Shown here: positions 1 to 8,455 of the stretch, piece after piece
Layout of the letters: every line of letters starts with the position of its first letter
How positions within the stretch are numbered: the stretch's first letter is position 1
NCBI GenBank assembly: GCA_020072645.1
Contig: JAIQGK010000001.1
Location: forward strand, 62,001 to 126,000
Direction of reading: 5' to 3'
Length of the DNA stretch: 64,000 nucleotides
Origin: Terriglobia bacterium
Lineage (GTDB): Bacteria > Acidobacteriota > Terriglobia > Terriglobales > Acidobacteriaceae
The notes under the pieces: generated by a model
Databases searched by the model: none
What the model was told of the DNA's origin: nothing
Seen by the model: only the letters and a program-made list of their open reading frames with translations
Translations under genes and position numbers: made by a program

Positions 1-9
1 TAGGTGCAT

Positions 10-62
10 TCTAGGAAGTCTTTCTCGTATTTCTTTGCGTCCTTCGCGTCCTTTGCGGTAAA
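10..62. repeat. Interspersed repeat remnant (family F)
   Basis: Low-complexity string of the type ttgcgtccttcgcgtcc ending in ttgcggtaaaa. Related strings (cctcagtgtctccgtggtgg, cacagaggacgcagaggaac, cctctgtggttaa) recur at about 39497-39562, 55466-55500 and 55688-55735, and a variant forms the F arms of the nested repeat near the window end. It lies directly before the GTG start of the ArsA-like gene. Confidence 0.5.
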
Positions 63-70
63 ACCCATCT

Positions 71-2011
71 GTGGCCAAGCTGACATTTGTCGTGGGAAAA
101 GGCGGCGTAGGCAAGACGACCGTCTCCTGCGCGCTCGCGCTGCATCTGGCCGCGCGCCAACCCAGGCAATCGACGCTGCTCATGTCCACCGATCCCGCAC
201 ATTCGCTGGCCGACATGCTGGAAATTAAAGATAAAGCTGGGCCGCACCGACTTACCGGCATCAAGGGCAAAGTTTCCGTCTGGCAGATTGACAGTGACCG
301 CGAGTTCAAGAAGTTTCTTGAGGGCAACCGGGAAGGCATCCTCAACATTGTTGAGAATGGTACATTTTTCAATCGCGAAGAAATCGCGCCGCTGCTGGAT
401 ACCACGCTGCCCGGAATGTCAGAGGTGGCTGGCCTGCTTGCGCTGCGTGACATGCTGGAAAGCGGCGAGCATGATCACATTGTGGTTGATACGGCCCCGT
501 TCGGCCACACGTTGCGCCTCTTTGAGCTGCCAGGACATTTTCAGCGCTTCCTGAATTTTCTTGAGGTCGCCTCCAGCCGCGATGACCTGCTGGCGCAACG
601 CTTCGGCGGACGAACGTCCGGCCCGGCCCATGGCTTTCTGGAAAAGTGGCAGGCCACCGTCAGGCAGGTGAAAGAAGCTTTTAGTGCGGAGCAGGCAGAG
701 GTTCTGCTGGTCACATCGGCGGAAACCTTCTCTCTCAATGAAGCCGTGCGCTGCGTGGATGCGCTCCGGGAGTCGGCAGCAGAGATGCGTCTGGGCGGTA
801 TCGTCCTGAACCGCGTAGTCATGTCAGCAGGGAAGTGCCCACGCTGCCGCGCCCGCTCGCTTCAGGGCAAAAAGGCTGTCCAGTTCCTGAAGCAAAAATT
901 TCCGCGCGTGCCCAGGCTGATCGGCCCCGATCCGGGCAATCCTCTTCTTGGCCCGCGCCAGTTGCAGCGCTTTGGCGAGACGATCTTTGCTGGAGGTCAC
1001 GCCAACCTCGCCGCTCCGCCTCCAGGAACATCCAAAATCAAACTCAAGTTCGCAAAGACCAAATGGCCTGCCGCCAAAACTCGTCTCTCCTTCACTCTGG
1101 GCAAAGGCGGCGTGGGCAAGACAACGGTCACGGCCGCGCTGGCCTTCCATGAACGGTCGCTGGATAAAGATGTTCACGTCACTGTGTGCTCCACTGACCC
1201 TGCGCCGTCGCTCGATGACATTTTCCAGAAAGAAATCGGCGACCAGATGGTTTCTGTCCTTGGCGATGCCGGTCTTGCCGCCATGGAAATGGACGCGGTC
1301 TTTGAGTTTCGCCGCTGGGCGGCCCGCATCAAGCAGCAGCTTTCCGCCGGAACCAGCATGCAATCGGGCGGCCTGCATGTTGATCTCACTTTTGAAAAAG
1401 AAGTCTTCGCCGCGCTTATGGACGTGGTCCCGCCCGGCGTGGATGAAGTATTTGCCATCTTCCGCATCCTTGACCTGCTGGAAGCAAAGCACGGCAGCGT
1501 ATTCATTGATATGGCGCCCACAGGCCACGCGCTGGAATTGTTGCGCATGCCGGACCGCATTTTGCTGTGGTCGCGCCTTTTATTGAAAAGCCTGGCGGCG
1601 CACCGTACACTAGCCCTCGCGCAGGATGTTGCTGTGGAACTGGCCGGACTGGGGCAGCGAGTGCGGAAACTGCTGGAGCTCATGCGTGATCCCCGGCAGA
1701 GCCGCGCATGGGCGGTGATGTTGCCGGAGCCTGTGCCTGATCGGCAGACGCAACGCCTTCTGGCCGCGATCAAGGAAATTGGCGTTGCCATAGATTCTTT
1801 GTTCGTGAACCGGGTCCTGCTTGGGCCGGATTCCGGCTGTAAAACTTGCCGTCGCGCGCAGAACTGGCAGGCAGCAACATTGCAGTCATTGCAAAAGAAA
1901 TACGGCGGCCATCGTTTGTATCTGGTGCGGGATTTTCCCGCGGAAATTACGGGCGCGGCAAAGCTGAAGAAATTTACCGGCGAGTTATGGCAAATTCAAA
2001 CCGAAAAATAG
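71..2011 (+). CDS. Tandem ArsA-like (GET3/ArsA family) ATPase of the gas vesicle cluster
   Basis: This 646-residue protein has two ArsA-type halves. Each has a deviant Walker A, GKGGVGKTT, at about residues 9-17 and 344-352. Each also has a switch II motif, DTAPFGHTLRL near 140 and DMAPTGHALELL in the second half. Each half ends with a CxxC pair (CPRC at 256-259; CKTC near the C-terminus). The start is GTG at 71. Known ArsA proteins energise arsenite efflux, and Get3 relatives chaperone hydrophobic proteins. No arsR, arsB or arsC lies nearby. The 3' end overlaps the gvpF/L start, so the gene is translationally coupled to gas vesicle genes. A role in handling hydrophobic Gvp proteins is my inference. 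The family call is secure and the function is not. Confidence 0.85.
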   Translation: MAKLTFVVGKGGVGKTTVSCALALHLAARQPRQSTLLMSTDPAHSLADMLEIKDKAGPHRLTGIKGKVSVWQIDSDREFKKFLEGNREGILNIVENGTFFNREEIAPLLDTTLPGMSEVAGLLALRDMLESGEHDHIVVDTAPFGHTLRLFELPGHFQRFLNFLEVASSRDDLLAQRFGGRTSGPAHGFLEKWQATVRQVKEAFSAEQAEVLLVTSAETFSLNEAVRCVDALRESAAEMRLGGIVLNRVVMSAGKCPRCRARSLQGKKAVQFLKQKFPRVPRLIGPDPGNPLLGPRQLQRFGETIFAGGHANLAAPPPGTSKIKLKFAKTKWPAAKTRLSFTLGKGGVGKTTVTAALAFHERSLDKDVHVTVCSTDPAPSLDDIFQKEIGDQMVSVLGDAGLAAMEMDAVFEFRRWAARIKQQLSAGTSMQSGGLHVDLTFEKEVFAALMDVVPPGVDEVFAIFRILDLLEAKHGSVFIDMAPTGHALELLRMPDRILLWSRLLLKSLAAHRTLALAQDVAVELAGLGQRVRKLLELMRDPRQSRAWAVMLPEPVPDRQTQRLLAAIKEIGVAIDSLFVNRVLLGPDSGCKTCRRAQNWQAATLQSLQKKYGGHRLYLVRDFPAEITGAAKLKKFTGELWQIQTEK

Positions 2012-2757
2012 CGGCCAGCGGCGCACTCTATCTTTATGGGATTTCTGAAGCGCCTGCGTCTGCCGCCAGGAAACCTGCAAAACTCGGCAGCGTTGGCATT
2101 GACGGCTTGCATCCCGTACAGCCTCTGGCCTGCGGTGATTTTCTTTGTTGGGTGTGTGAGGTTGATCAGGCCAGCTTTGCCGATGCCGTTGAGCGCAACA
2201 TGGAAAATCTTGAATGGCTGGCGCTGCATGGCGTACGCCACCAGCAGGTAGTAGGCGAAGTGGCGGAGCAGATGACGATTGTTCCAGCCCGCTTTGGTAC
2301 CGTATTTTCTGGCGAGCCAGCGCTTCTCAAGGACGTACTGGGAAGAAAAGCCGCGCTCAAGAAAGTCTTTGCTCGCGTTTCCGGCGGCGACGAATGGGGT
2401 GTAAAGGTATTTGCCGAGCGGCAGGTTGCCGCGGTTCCCGTAACCGAAGCTCGCTCAGGCAAGGAGTATTTGCAGCAGAAAGCGGCACGGTTGAAGAAGC
2501 GTCCCGAGCGCAATGACCAGGAATTGCAGGAGCTGGCAACGGCGCTGGGCAAGATTGCCACGCATTCCGCGCCCAGCGGCAAGGTAAGTGGAGCGCAGCC
2601 CAACTTGCTCTGGCAGGCAACTTTTCTTGTTCCGCGCACCAAGCGCAAACAATGGGACCAGGCGCTGAAAAATTTTGTGGAGAGGTGGGATGGGCAGCGG
2701 CGCATCGAAGTAAATGGGCCATGGCCGCCGTACTCTTTTGTCTCTGATGCCAAATGA
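1987..2757 (+). CDS. gvpF: Gas vesicle protein GvpF/GvpL (copy 1)
   Basis: The product is a 256-residue GvpL/GvpF family protein. It starts LYLYGI and contains the FGTVF motif in the middle and GPWPPYSF at the C-terminus, all family hallmarks. GvpF/L proteins are minor gas vesicle components or assembly chaperones that bind GvpA. I chose ATG 1987, inside the end of the ArsA-like gene (25-nt overlap), because homology begins right after it; an upstream in-frame start at 1846 would add 47 residues that look like out-of-frame ArsA sequence. It overlaps the next gene by 11 nt. Three F/L paralogues in one cluster fits known gvp clusters, where F and L are diverged copies; F versus L is not decided here. 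Confidence 0.9.
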   Translation: MANSNRKIAASGALYLYGISEAPASAARKPAKLGSVGIDGLHPVQPLACGDFLCWVCEVDQASFADAVERNMENLEWLALHGVRHQQVVGEVAEQMTIVPARFGTVFSGEPALLKDVLGRKAALKKVFARVSGGDEWGVKVFAERQVAAVPVTEARSGKEYLQQKAARLKKRPERNDQELQELATALGKIATHSAPSGKVSGAQPNLLWQATFLVPRTKRKQWDQALKNFVERWDGQRRIEVNGPWPPYSFVSDAK

Positions 2758-2971
2758 TTTTGAAACTTTAGAAACGCTGGGCGGAGAAGATGAAGTTTCG
2801 CTTCTCGAAATCCTGGATCACGTGCTGAACTCCGGCGTCGTGATCCATGGATCGCTGGTGATCTCTCTGGCCGGGGTTGACCTGGTCTATCTCGGCCTCA
2901 ATGTTGTGCTGACGTCGGTTGAAACGGCGCTGAACAATCTGCAAATAGAGGAGAAGCGGAGGCAGAAGTGA
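2747..2971 (+). CDS. Gas vesicle protein of the GvpA/GvpJ family (GvpS/J-like)
   Basis: This 74-residue protein has a GvpA/J core: SLLEILDHVLNSGVVIHG, then the beta-strand segments LVISLAGVDLVYLGL and VVLTSVETAL. Such GvpA paralogues are minor shell proteins thought to act at the conical caps or in nucleation. The ATG at 2747 overlaps the preceding gvpF/L stop by 11 nt; an upstream in-frame start at 2714 would only add residues read from the preceding gene. The stop overlaps the next GTG by 4 nt. It lacks the C-terminal extension seen in the 4259 paralogue. Family membership is clear; the exact letter (J, M or S) is uncertain. Confidence 0.85.
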   Translation: MPNDFETLETLGGEDEVSLLEILDHVLNSGVVIHGSLVISLAGVDLVYLGLNVVLTSVETALNNLQIEEKRRQK

Positions 2972-3651
2972 GCCGCGTGCTGGTTTACTGCGGCTTTCGC
3001 CATGCGCCGGAACTCGCTTTGCCCGCGCTGGGCGTCAACGCCGCGCCGGTCCAGCTGGCGGCTTCGGATGACCTTGGCCTGCTCTGGTCAGAAGTAGAGT
3101 GGCCGTTTGATCCAGAGCGAATGCAGAAAAGCGCGGTTGAGTTTCATGAGGTCGTCCATAAGGTGTTTAAGCAGACTGCAGTAATTCCGTTCCGTCTCCT
3201 GTCCGTCTTTGATGACCAGCAGGCGTTCACCGCCTTTGCCGCCGAAAATCGCCAGCGCTTTCTGCAAGACTTAAGCCGTCTCAAGGACTTTGTGCAGATG
3301 GAGTGCGTCATCTATCCCGCGCCTTCACAGGTTCAAATCGACCGCAGTTCCGGCAAAGCCTATCTTCAGCAGAAAGCCGTGGCCTTGCGATCTTCAGAAG
3401 GATTTGCGCAGGCCACGCGGGATGCTCTGGCTCATTTGAGCAGGGACGTTCGCGTCCGCGAAGGCAAGAACGGGACGCGCATCTTTGCGCTGGTGGAGCG
3501 AGGGCGCGAGAATGATTTTCGCCGGGCGGTGACTGCCGTGCCCATCCCAACACACCTGTCGCGGCGCATGAGTGGCCCCTGGCCGGCCGCTGAGTTCCTG
3601 AGCGAACAGGTCAAAATGCCTCAGATAAACGGGACTGCCGGAGCGCAATGA
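2968..3651 (+). CDS. gvpL: Gas vesicle protein GvpF/GvpL (copy 2)
   Basis: This 227-residue GvpL/F family protein is more divergent than copies 1 and 3. Conserved parts are VIPFRLLSVF (the FGTVF-equivalent region), the segment SSGKAYLQQKAVAL also present in copy 1, and a C-terminal MSGPWPAAEFL matching the family GPWPPY motif. It starts at GTG 2968, overlapping the previous stop by 4 nt (gtga), and ends overlapping gvpK by 4 nt. This indicates tight translational coupling in one operon. Its likely role is as an assembly accessory protein interacting with GvpA. Confidence 0.85.
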   Translation: MSRVLVYCGFRHAPELALPALGVNAAPVQLAASDDLGLLWSEVEWPFDPERMQKSAVEFHEVVHKVFKQTAVIPFRLLSVFDDQQAFTAFAAENRQRFLQDLSRLKDFVQMECVIYPAPSQVQIDRSSGKAYLQQKAVALRSSEGFAQATRDALAHLSRDVRVREGKNGTRIFALVERGRENDFRRAVTAVPIPTHLSRRMSGPWPAAEFLSEQVKMPQINGTAGAQ

Positions 3652-4007
3652 CAGACATTCGCAAGATCACGCCAGAGGAAATTGCCGCTGCGGTCTCTGA
3701 GATGAACCGCGAGCTAAAGGCCGTGGGCGAGGGCGCAATCGACCGGATTGATTGTTCTCCGGAAAACATTGAGCAAGGGCTTGCGCGGCTTGTGCTCAGT
3801 TTAATTGAGCTGTTGCGGCGTCTGCTGGAGCGCCAGGCTATCCGTCGCATGGAAGGTGGATCGTTAGGCGATACAAAGGTGGAAGAGATGGGGCAGGCGC
3901 TGATGCGCCTGGAAGCCAAGGTCAACGAGCTTGCCGCCGCCTTTGGACTTAAGCCGGAAGACCTGAACCTTGAGCTGGGCCCTCTGGGAAATCTTCTGGA
4001 CAAATAA
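3648..4007 (+). CDS. gvpK: Gas vesicle protein GvpK
   Basis: This 119-residue protein matches the GvpK family along its length: IDCSPENIEQGLARLVLSLI, then IELLRRLLERQAIRRME and a C-terminal LGPLGNLL. GvpK is an essential accessory protein for gas vesicle formation in several bacteria. The start overlaps the preceding gvpF/L stop by 4 nt (atga). It is the last gene of the first sub-operon; a 251-nt gap with a clear promoter follows. Confidence 0.93.
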   Translation: MTDIRKITPEEIAAAVSEMNRELKAVGEGAIDRIDCSPENIEQGLARLVLSLIELLRRLLERQAIRRMEGGSLGDTKVEEMGQALMRLEAKVNELAAAFGLKPEDLNLELGPLGNLLDK

Positions 4008-4161
4008 AGCGCCGCGGGCTCAAACCCATCAATCAGACGCATAAAATGCGGGTTTTGCGTATGCAGGCAACCAATTTCGGGAATGTGAGCATCTCAAAAT
4101 CACGCGCTGGCTCCTCCCCCTTCCGGATTGTTCGTAGGCCAGTTAAAAAAGCTATCAAAGG

Positions 4162-4191
4162 TTGACAGTTTGTAGTGAGGCTGGTTAGGAT
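4162..4191 (+). promoter_or_regulatory. Predicted sigma70-type promoter for gvpJ-gvpA
   Basis: TTGACA at 4162-4167, an 18-bp spacer and TAGGAT at 4186-4191. This is a near-consensus housekeeping promoter in the 251-bp gap between gvpK and gvpJ. The predicted transcript start near 4198 gives a roughly 60-nt leader before the gvpJ ATG. It would let the structural genes be expressed separately from the upstream accessory genes. Confidence 0.6.
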
Positions 4192-4258
4192 GCGGTGACA
4201 CGAGTCGCGTGGATTCTCCCAGTCCCCGGCGATCTCTTCTGTTTTTTCCTGAGATATT

Positions 4259-4579
4259 ATGCAAAGAGTTCCTACGGTTTCCGGAACAGCAAACCTGCTG
4301 GACATCCTTGATCGAGTACTCGATAAAGGGCTTGTGATTGCGGGTGACATCCGCGTTTCGCTTGCCAACGTGGAGTTGCTCACGATCCGTATCCGGCTGC
4401 TTGTTTGTTCTGTCGATAAAGCTGAGGCCATAGGTCTCAATTGGTGGAAGTACGATCCTAATCTCACGGCTCCTGTGCCTGAGAACGTTGTGCGGAGGAC
4501 CCAGTTACCCGGTGCGCCACCGGCGTCCCAGACGCCGAACCGGAAGAGGCCCGCTGTCCGCGCAAAAAGAGTGAAGTGA
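4259..4579 (+). CDS. gvpJ: Gas vesicle protein GvpJ (GvpA paralogue with basic tail)
   Basis: This 106-residue protein has the GvpA-type core [20 protein letters not shown], then [20 protein letters not shown]. An extended C-terminus follows, with NWWKYDPN and a Pro/Arg/Lys-rich tail. The LNWW extension after the core is typical of GvpJ-like minor shell proteins. It is the first gene after the predicted promoter and lies 31 nt upstream of gvpA. It differs from GvpA at the residues after the first helix (AGDIRVSL rather than DAWVRISL). Confidence 0.9.
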   Translation: MQRVPTVSGTANLLDILDRVLDKGLVIAGDIRVSLANVELLTIRIRLLVCSVDKAEAIGLNWWKYDPNLTAPVPENVVRRTQLPGAPPASQTPNRKRPAVRAKRVK

Positions 4580-4610
4580 GCCGATCGATCTTAATGAAGG
4601 AGGCCCTCGA

Positions 4611-4901
4611 ATGGCCGTTGAAAGAGTTTCCGGCGGATCAAGTTTAATCGATGTTCTGGATCGAGTGCTCGACAAAGGTATCGTCATTGATGCCTGGGTT
4701 CGCATTTCGCTGGTCGGCATTGACTTGATCACGGTAGAAGCCCGCGTCGTCGTTGCGTCCATTGATACCTACCTCAAGTACGCTGACGCTGTGGGTCTCA
4801 CGGGTCTGGTTTCCCGTCCCACGTTGACTGAAGGCGGCGCTGAAGGTGAAGAAGGAGAACTGGGTGAAGTCAGTCCTCGTACACCCCGCCGGCGGCGGTA
4901 A
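4611..4901 (+). CDS. gvpA: Gas vesicle structural protein GvpA
   Basis: This is the main shell protein candidate. The core [40 protein letters not shown] and [14 protein letters not shown] is nearly canonical GvpA. GvpA forms the amyloid-like ribbed wall of the hollow gas vesicle. The protein is 96 residues, longer than the usual ~70, because of an acidic then Arg-rich C-terminal tail (GEEGELGE to RTPRRRR). A strong ribosome site, aaggagg, precedes the ATG, which suits a highly expressed structural protein. The histidine kinase gene follows after 21 nt. Confidence 0.95.
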   Translation: MAVERVSGGSSLIDVLDRVLDKGIVIDAWVRISLVGIDLITVEARVVVASIDTYLKYADAVGLTGLVSRPTLTEGGAEGEEGELGEVSPRTPRRRR

Positions 4902-4922
4902 GGCCTGGACTCGGGGACACGC

Positions 4923-7040
4923 ATGGCTACGGCCGAAATCCGGATGCAACCGGCGCGCATGAATGGACGGCGTACAGCCCAACCTCGCCGTCCTGCCGTT
5001 CTTCGTCTGTTGCAGGCGGAACGCTCGGAGGAGATCTTCCCGCTTTTGCTGGAAGAGATCATCGCTCTCGGCAATCCGCGCGCGCTTGTTGTTGACGTGA
5101 ATCTCGACAGTGGTGAAATCACGCCGGCTGCGGCGCTGAAATGGCCTCGTGCGCAGATGGAAAAATTTACCAGCGCGCTCTGGATGCAGGACCATCCTCT
5201 TACCAGCGTTCTGCACTCCGTGCGGCCGGAGGTGCTGGAAAAAAGCAACCTGCACAACCGCCCCATTTACGTCCATCCCATTCTTTATTCCAACCGCAAT
5301 CTTTGCTGGGAAGCGGACCGTATTCGCGCCTCAAGCTGTCTGGCGGTGCAGAACTCGCGCCGGGAAAAACGTGTCCGCCTGGAAGACCAGGTGTGTTCCA
5401 CCTGTGAGATGCGCGCCTATGCCGCGGTAGTGGTGGTGGAACTGCCCAGGAACCACTCTGCCCAGGCCATTGCCGAGCTAGGCGAGTTGATTGACCTGGC
5501 CAACCGCTATCTTTCGCGCCTGTTCAAGGTTGAGCATTATTACAACCGCATGCGTGATATGGAAATCACCATCGCGCAAATGGGCACTGTAATGCAGAGC
5601 ATGGCTGACCCGGTCATTCTCACTGACACGCAGCATCGCGTCATCATGCAGAACAAGGCCGCAGAGCGCTTCTTCCGAGTGCCGGAAGAGATGACAGAAG
5701 GTTTGGTGCGCGCGGTTGAGTTCAACAACCTGCTTTTCTCCGCGGCGCTCTCTTCCATGCTGGTTTCCGGCAGCGATTCCCATCGTGATCTCACGCTGGT
5801 GGACGCCATTGAGGGCGAAGAAATGCTGTTTGAAGCCGTTTCTGCGCCCACTTTCGGCCCGGACGGCATTCAGCTCGGCACTGTAACCGTGATGCGTGAC
5901 GTGACCGATCTCCGTCGCGCTGACCAGGAATTGCGCCTGAATTATGAACGGCTCAGCGAAGCTGAAGAAGTTGTGCGGCAGGACCGTGACCGCCTGAACC
6001 TGATTATTGAAAACGTCGGCGACCCAATTGTGGTGTGCGATGGCAAAGCCAAGATCGTGCTGGTGGACCCGCTGGCCCAGGAGCTTTTCGGCACAGAGGT
6101 GGACGTGGTGCGCGACACCGTCCAGTTTCAGAACCAGACCAAGCTCACGGCTTTTATTGACGCGTTTACCTCTTCTTTCGCCGATCGCGAAACGGCGCCA
6201 TTGCGTTTGTACAATCCCACGCTGCGGCAGGAAATCGATTACGATGCCCGCTCCGGCAAGATCTATGGTGAGCGCGGTCAGGTTGCATATACCGTCACAG
6301 TCCTGCGCGACCTCACGGCCTTGCGCAAAGTGGAGCAGCTCAAGGTAGAGCGGCGCATGCTGGAAATTGAAAAGTTTGCCGCCACCGGCCGGCTGGCCGC
6401 CACCATCGCCCATGAGGTCAACAACCCCATGGAGGCCATCAAGAACGCGATCTACCTTTTGGCCAGCGCCATTCCAGATAATGCCGCGCCCGTTTACAAC
6501 ATTTTGAAGTCGGAAACTGAGCGCGTTGCGCGCATCGTGCGGCAGATGCTTGGTCTCTACCGCAACACGGAACAGGTCAAGCCGGTCAACGTCAATACCA
6601 TTATCGAAGATACACTGCTGCTGCTGAATCGCCAGCTTCAGCGCGCCAATGTGGAAGTCCAGACGCAACTGGACGTGCTTCCGGACGCCGTGATCGCCGC
6701 CGACCAGATTCGCCAGGTGCTATCCAACCTGGTCATTAACGCCCGTGACGCCATGCCGAACGGAGGCAAGCTGCGCATACGCAGCCGCCATATTCCTGGC
6801 TATGACGACCTGCATGGCTGGGTGCGCATCTTAATCGCTGATACCGGCTCGGGAATTCCCCCGGAAATGATTCGCACCATCTTTGAGCCGTTTGTTACCA
6901 CCAAGGGCGAACGCGGCACCGGGCTGGGCCTCTGGATCGTGAAAGGAATCATCCAGAACCATGCAGGCAAGCTTTCCGTCAGGAGCCGTTTGGGGCGCGG
7001 CACGACTTTCAAGATTGATTTGCCAGTCGTAAAATTGTGA
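4923..7040 (+). CDS. PAS-domain sensor histidine kinase in the gas vesicle cluster
   Basis: The 705-residue kinase appears cytoplasmic; no membrane segments are seen. Residues about 25-170 form a GAF-like N-terminal region carrying Cys128, Cys139 and CSTC at 158-161. Two PAS-like domains follow (about 215-330 and 355-470). A HisKA domain has H-box AHEVNNPMEAI with His497. The HATPase region has N-box NLVINARDAMPNGG, then DTGSGIP and GTGLGLWIVKG. The layout resembles NtrB-type kinases. It starts 21 nt after gvpA and overlaps the response regulator by 4 nt, so it probably controls gas vesicle production or reports its trigger. The cysteine set could bind a metal, Fe-S cluster or redox signal; that is inference. 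Confidence 0.88.
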   Translation: MATAEIRMQPARMNGRRTAQPRRPAVLRLLQAERSEEIFPLLLEEIIALGNPRALVVDVNLDSGEITPAAALKWPRAQMEKFTSALWMQDHPLTSVLHSVRPEVLEKSNLHNRPIYVHPILYSNRNLCWEADRIRASSCLAVQNSRREKRVRLEDQVCSTCEMRAYAAVVVVELPRNHSAQAIAELGELIDLANRYLSRLFKVEHYYNRMRDMEITIAQMGTVMQSMADPVILTDTQHRVIMQNKAAERFFRVPEEMTEGLVRAVEFNNLLFSAALSSMLVSGSDSHRDLTLVDAIEGEEMLFEAVSAPTFGPDGIQLGTVTVMRDVTDLRRADQELRLNYERLSEAEEVVRQDRDRLNLIIENVGDPIVVCDGKAKIVLVDPLAQELFGTEVDVVRDTVQFQNQTKLTAFIDAFTSSFADRETAPLRLYNPTLRQEIDYDARSGKIYGERGQVAYTVTVLRDLTALRKVEQLKVERRMLEIEKFAATGRLAATIAHEVNNPMEAIKNAIYLLASAIPDNAAPVYNILKSETERVARIVRQMLGLYRNTEQVKPVNVNTIIEDTLLLLNRQLQRANVEVQTQLDVLPDAVIAADQIRQVLSNLVINARDAMPNGGKLRIRSRHIPGYDDLHGWVRILIADTGSGIPPEMIRTIFEPFVTTKGERGTGLGLWIVKGIIQNHAGKLSVRSRLGRGTTFKIDLPVVKL

Positions 7041-7477
7041 GTGCCGATCAAAAATACCGCGTGCTGGTGGTGGACGACGAAGCGGCCGTCCTGCTCACCT
7101 ATCGTCTTATTCTTGAGCGGCAGGGCTATGAAGTTGTGGCGTGCGGCACCTCCAAGGCCGCGATTGAGGCCATGGAGAGGCAGCAGTTTGATGTGGTTCT
7201 GTGCGATTATTCACTGGAAGAGCAACATACAGGGTTTGAAGTAATCTCTGCGGCAAGAAAAATTAACGCCGCCATTCCCGCGGCCCTGCTTACGGGGTAT
7301 GCCACCAAGGAAACCGCGGATGAAGCAGCCAGCCGTGGCATTGGCGTAATGTTCAAGCCGATTGAGATTGAAGAATTTTTGGCGACAACCTCCAACATGT
7401 TGAGGAGAGACAATGAGTCCAAGCAAGAAGGCAGGCAAGAAGACAACCGCGGTCCGCAAAGCGACCATCAAGGCTGA
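7037..7477 (+). CDS. Single-domain response regulator (REC)
   Basis: This 146-residue CheY-like receiver has acidic residues D13/D14 in VLVVDDEAAV, phospho-acceptor Asp57 in VVLCDYSL, the switch Thr in ALLTGYA and the conserved Lys in MFKPIE. No DNA-binding output domain follows. It is the probable partner of the upstream kinase: its GTG start overlaps the kinase stop (gtga). The last 20 or so residues are polar, and their reading frame overlaps the start of the third gvpF/L by 65 nt. The output route is unknown. Confidence 0.88.
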   Translation: MSADQKYRVLVVDDEAAVLLTYRLILERQGYEVVACGTSKAAIEAMERQQFDVVLCDYSLEEQHTGFEVISAARKINAAIPAALLTGYATKETADEAASRGIGVMFKPIEIEEFLATTSNMLRRDNESKQEGRQEDNRGPQSDHQG

Positions 7478-8312
7478 ACCGGCGACAGCGGTCCTGGATC
7501 TTGTGCCTCCGCCGGCGAGCCTGAAGATGGAGCCGCGAAGCGGACAACAGCAGGAAGGCCGCTACGTTTATGGCGTGATTGAATCGCGCGCCCCTGTCGG
7601 CTTTGGCCGCAGCAGCATCGGCGGCGTGAATGAAGACGTGTATACGGTGCATTATGGCGATATCGCTGCCGTCGTGAGCCGCACGCCTGTTTTCATCTTT
7701 GATCCGACGCGTGACAACGCGCTGGCCCATGAGCACGTCATCGAATCCGTGATGAAGAATTACACCATCATTCCCATGAGCTTTGGCACGGTGTTCCGCA
7801 CAGACGACGATATACGTGAAGTGCTGAAGAGCATTTATTCGTCGCTGAAAGACGTTCTCAAGCAGATGACCGGCAAGCTTGAGTTCGGCCTGAAAGTTAC
7901 CTGGGACCGCGACCGCATTATCGAGGAACTTCAGCGTGAGCATGATGAAATCCATCGCTTCCACCAGGAATTAACGCGCAAGCACCTGCAATCCACGTAC
8001 TTCGCGCGCATGCAGCTGGGCCGCATGATCGATAAGGCGCTGGCCGAGCTCGCTGCAAACTACGTCCGTGAAATTTATGACGGACTGCGCGCCGTCTGCG
8101 TGGCTTCACGCGACAACAAACCAATTGGCGACAAGATGATCATGAACGCCGCGTTCCTGATCCAGAAGGCCCGTGAGGCGGAGTTTGACGCCGCTGTAAA
8201 CAAAGTCGCGCAGAAATTTGGCGACCGCCTGAATTTCAAGTACACCGGCCCGTGGCCGCCTTACAACTTTGTGAATATCCGCCTGAAATTGGAGCGCGGC
8301 GGACAGGGGTAA
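7413..8312 (+). CDS. gvpF: Gas vesicle protein GvpF/GvpL (copy 3) with Lys/Ala-rich N-terminal extension
   Basis: This 299-residue GvpF/L protein is the most canonical of the three copies: YVYGVIESRAP near residue 51, IPMSFGTVFRTDDDI in the middle and YTGPWPPYNFVNIRL at the C-terminus. The first 45 or so residues are a Lys/Ala/Pro-rich extension not usual for the family. I keep ATG 7413 because a ribosome site (gaggagag) stands just before it; ATG 7527 is the alternative that would remove the extension. The first 65 nt overlap the response-regulator gene in another frame. Confidence 0.9.
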   Translation: MSPSKKAGKKTTAVRKATIKAEPATAVLDLVPPPASLKMEPRSGQQQEGRYVYGVIESRAPVGFGRSSIGGVNEDVYTVHYGDIAAVVSRTPVFIFDPTRDNALAHEHVIESVMKNYTIIPMSFGTVFRTDDDIREVLKSIYSSLKDVLKQMTGKLEFGLKVTWDRDRIIEELQREHDEIHRFHQELTRKHLQSTYFARMQLGRMIDKALAELAANYVREIYDGLRAVCVASRDNKPIGDKMIMNAAFLIQKAREAEFDAAVNKVAQKFGDRLNFKYTGPWPPYNFVNIRLKLERGGQG

Positions 8313-8325
8313 GCTTTTGTTTTTG

Positions 8326-8440
8326 GATCCCGAGCGTAGCGAGGGAACTCTATAGCCATAAAGGCTCATACGGATCGGTTCATATTTCCAAAATGTATTG
8401 ATAACGATAGGGACCCCTCGCTTCGCTCGGGGTCGCAGAA
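8326..8440. repeat. Palindromic intergenic repeat pair (family B) between gvpF/L and gvpG
   Basis: The left arm tcccgagcgtagcgaggga (about 8328-8346) and right arm cccctcgcttcgctcgggg (about 8415-8433) are inverted copies enclosing about 70 bp. The same arm sequence recurs in gaps near 31120, 34635, 38060, 53170, 55665 and 63260. In mRNA it would fold into a long stem inside the gvp operon. Confidence 0.7.
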
Positions 8441-8455
8441 AAGAAACGGCACACT

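Noticed and set aside
824-1528. Long antisense ORF (234 codons) inside the ArsA-like gene
   Set aside because: It is a shadow frame caused by high GC; no ribosome site or motif. The same applies to the 396-codon antisense frame at 5478-6668.
71-2011. Arsenic resistance system
   Set aside because: Only ArsA-like domains are present; no arsR, arsB, arsC or arsD, and the gene is fused by overlap to gvp genes.
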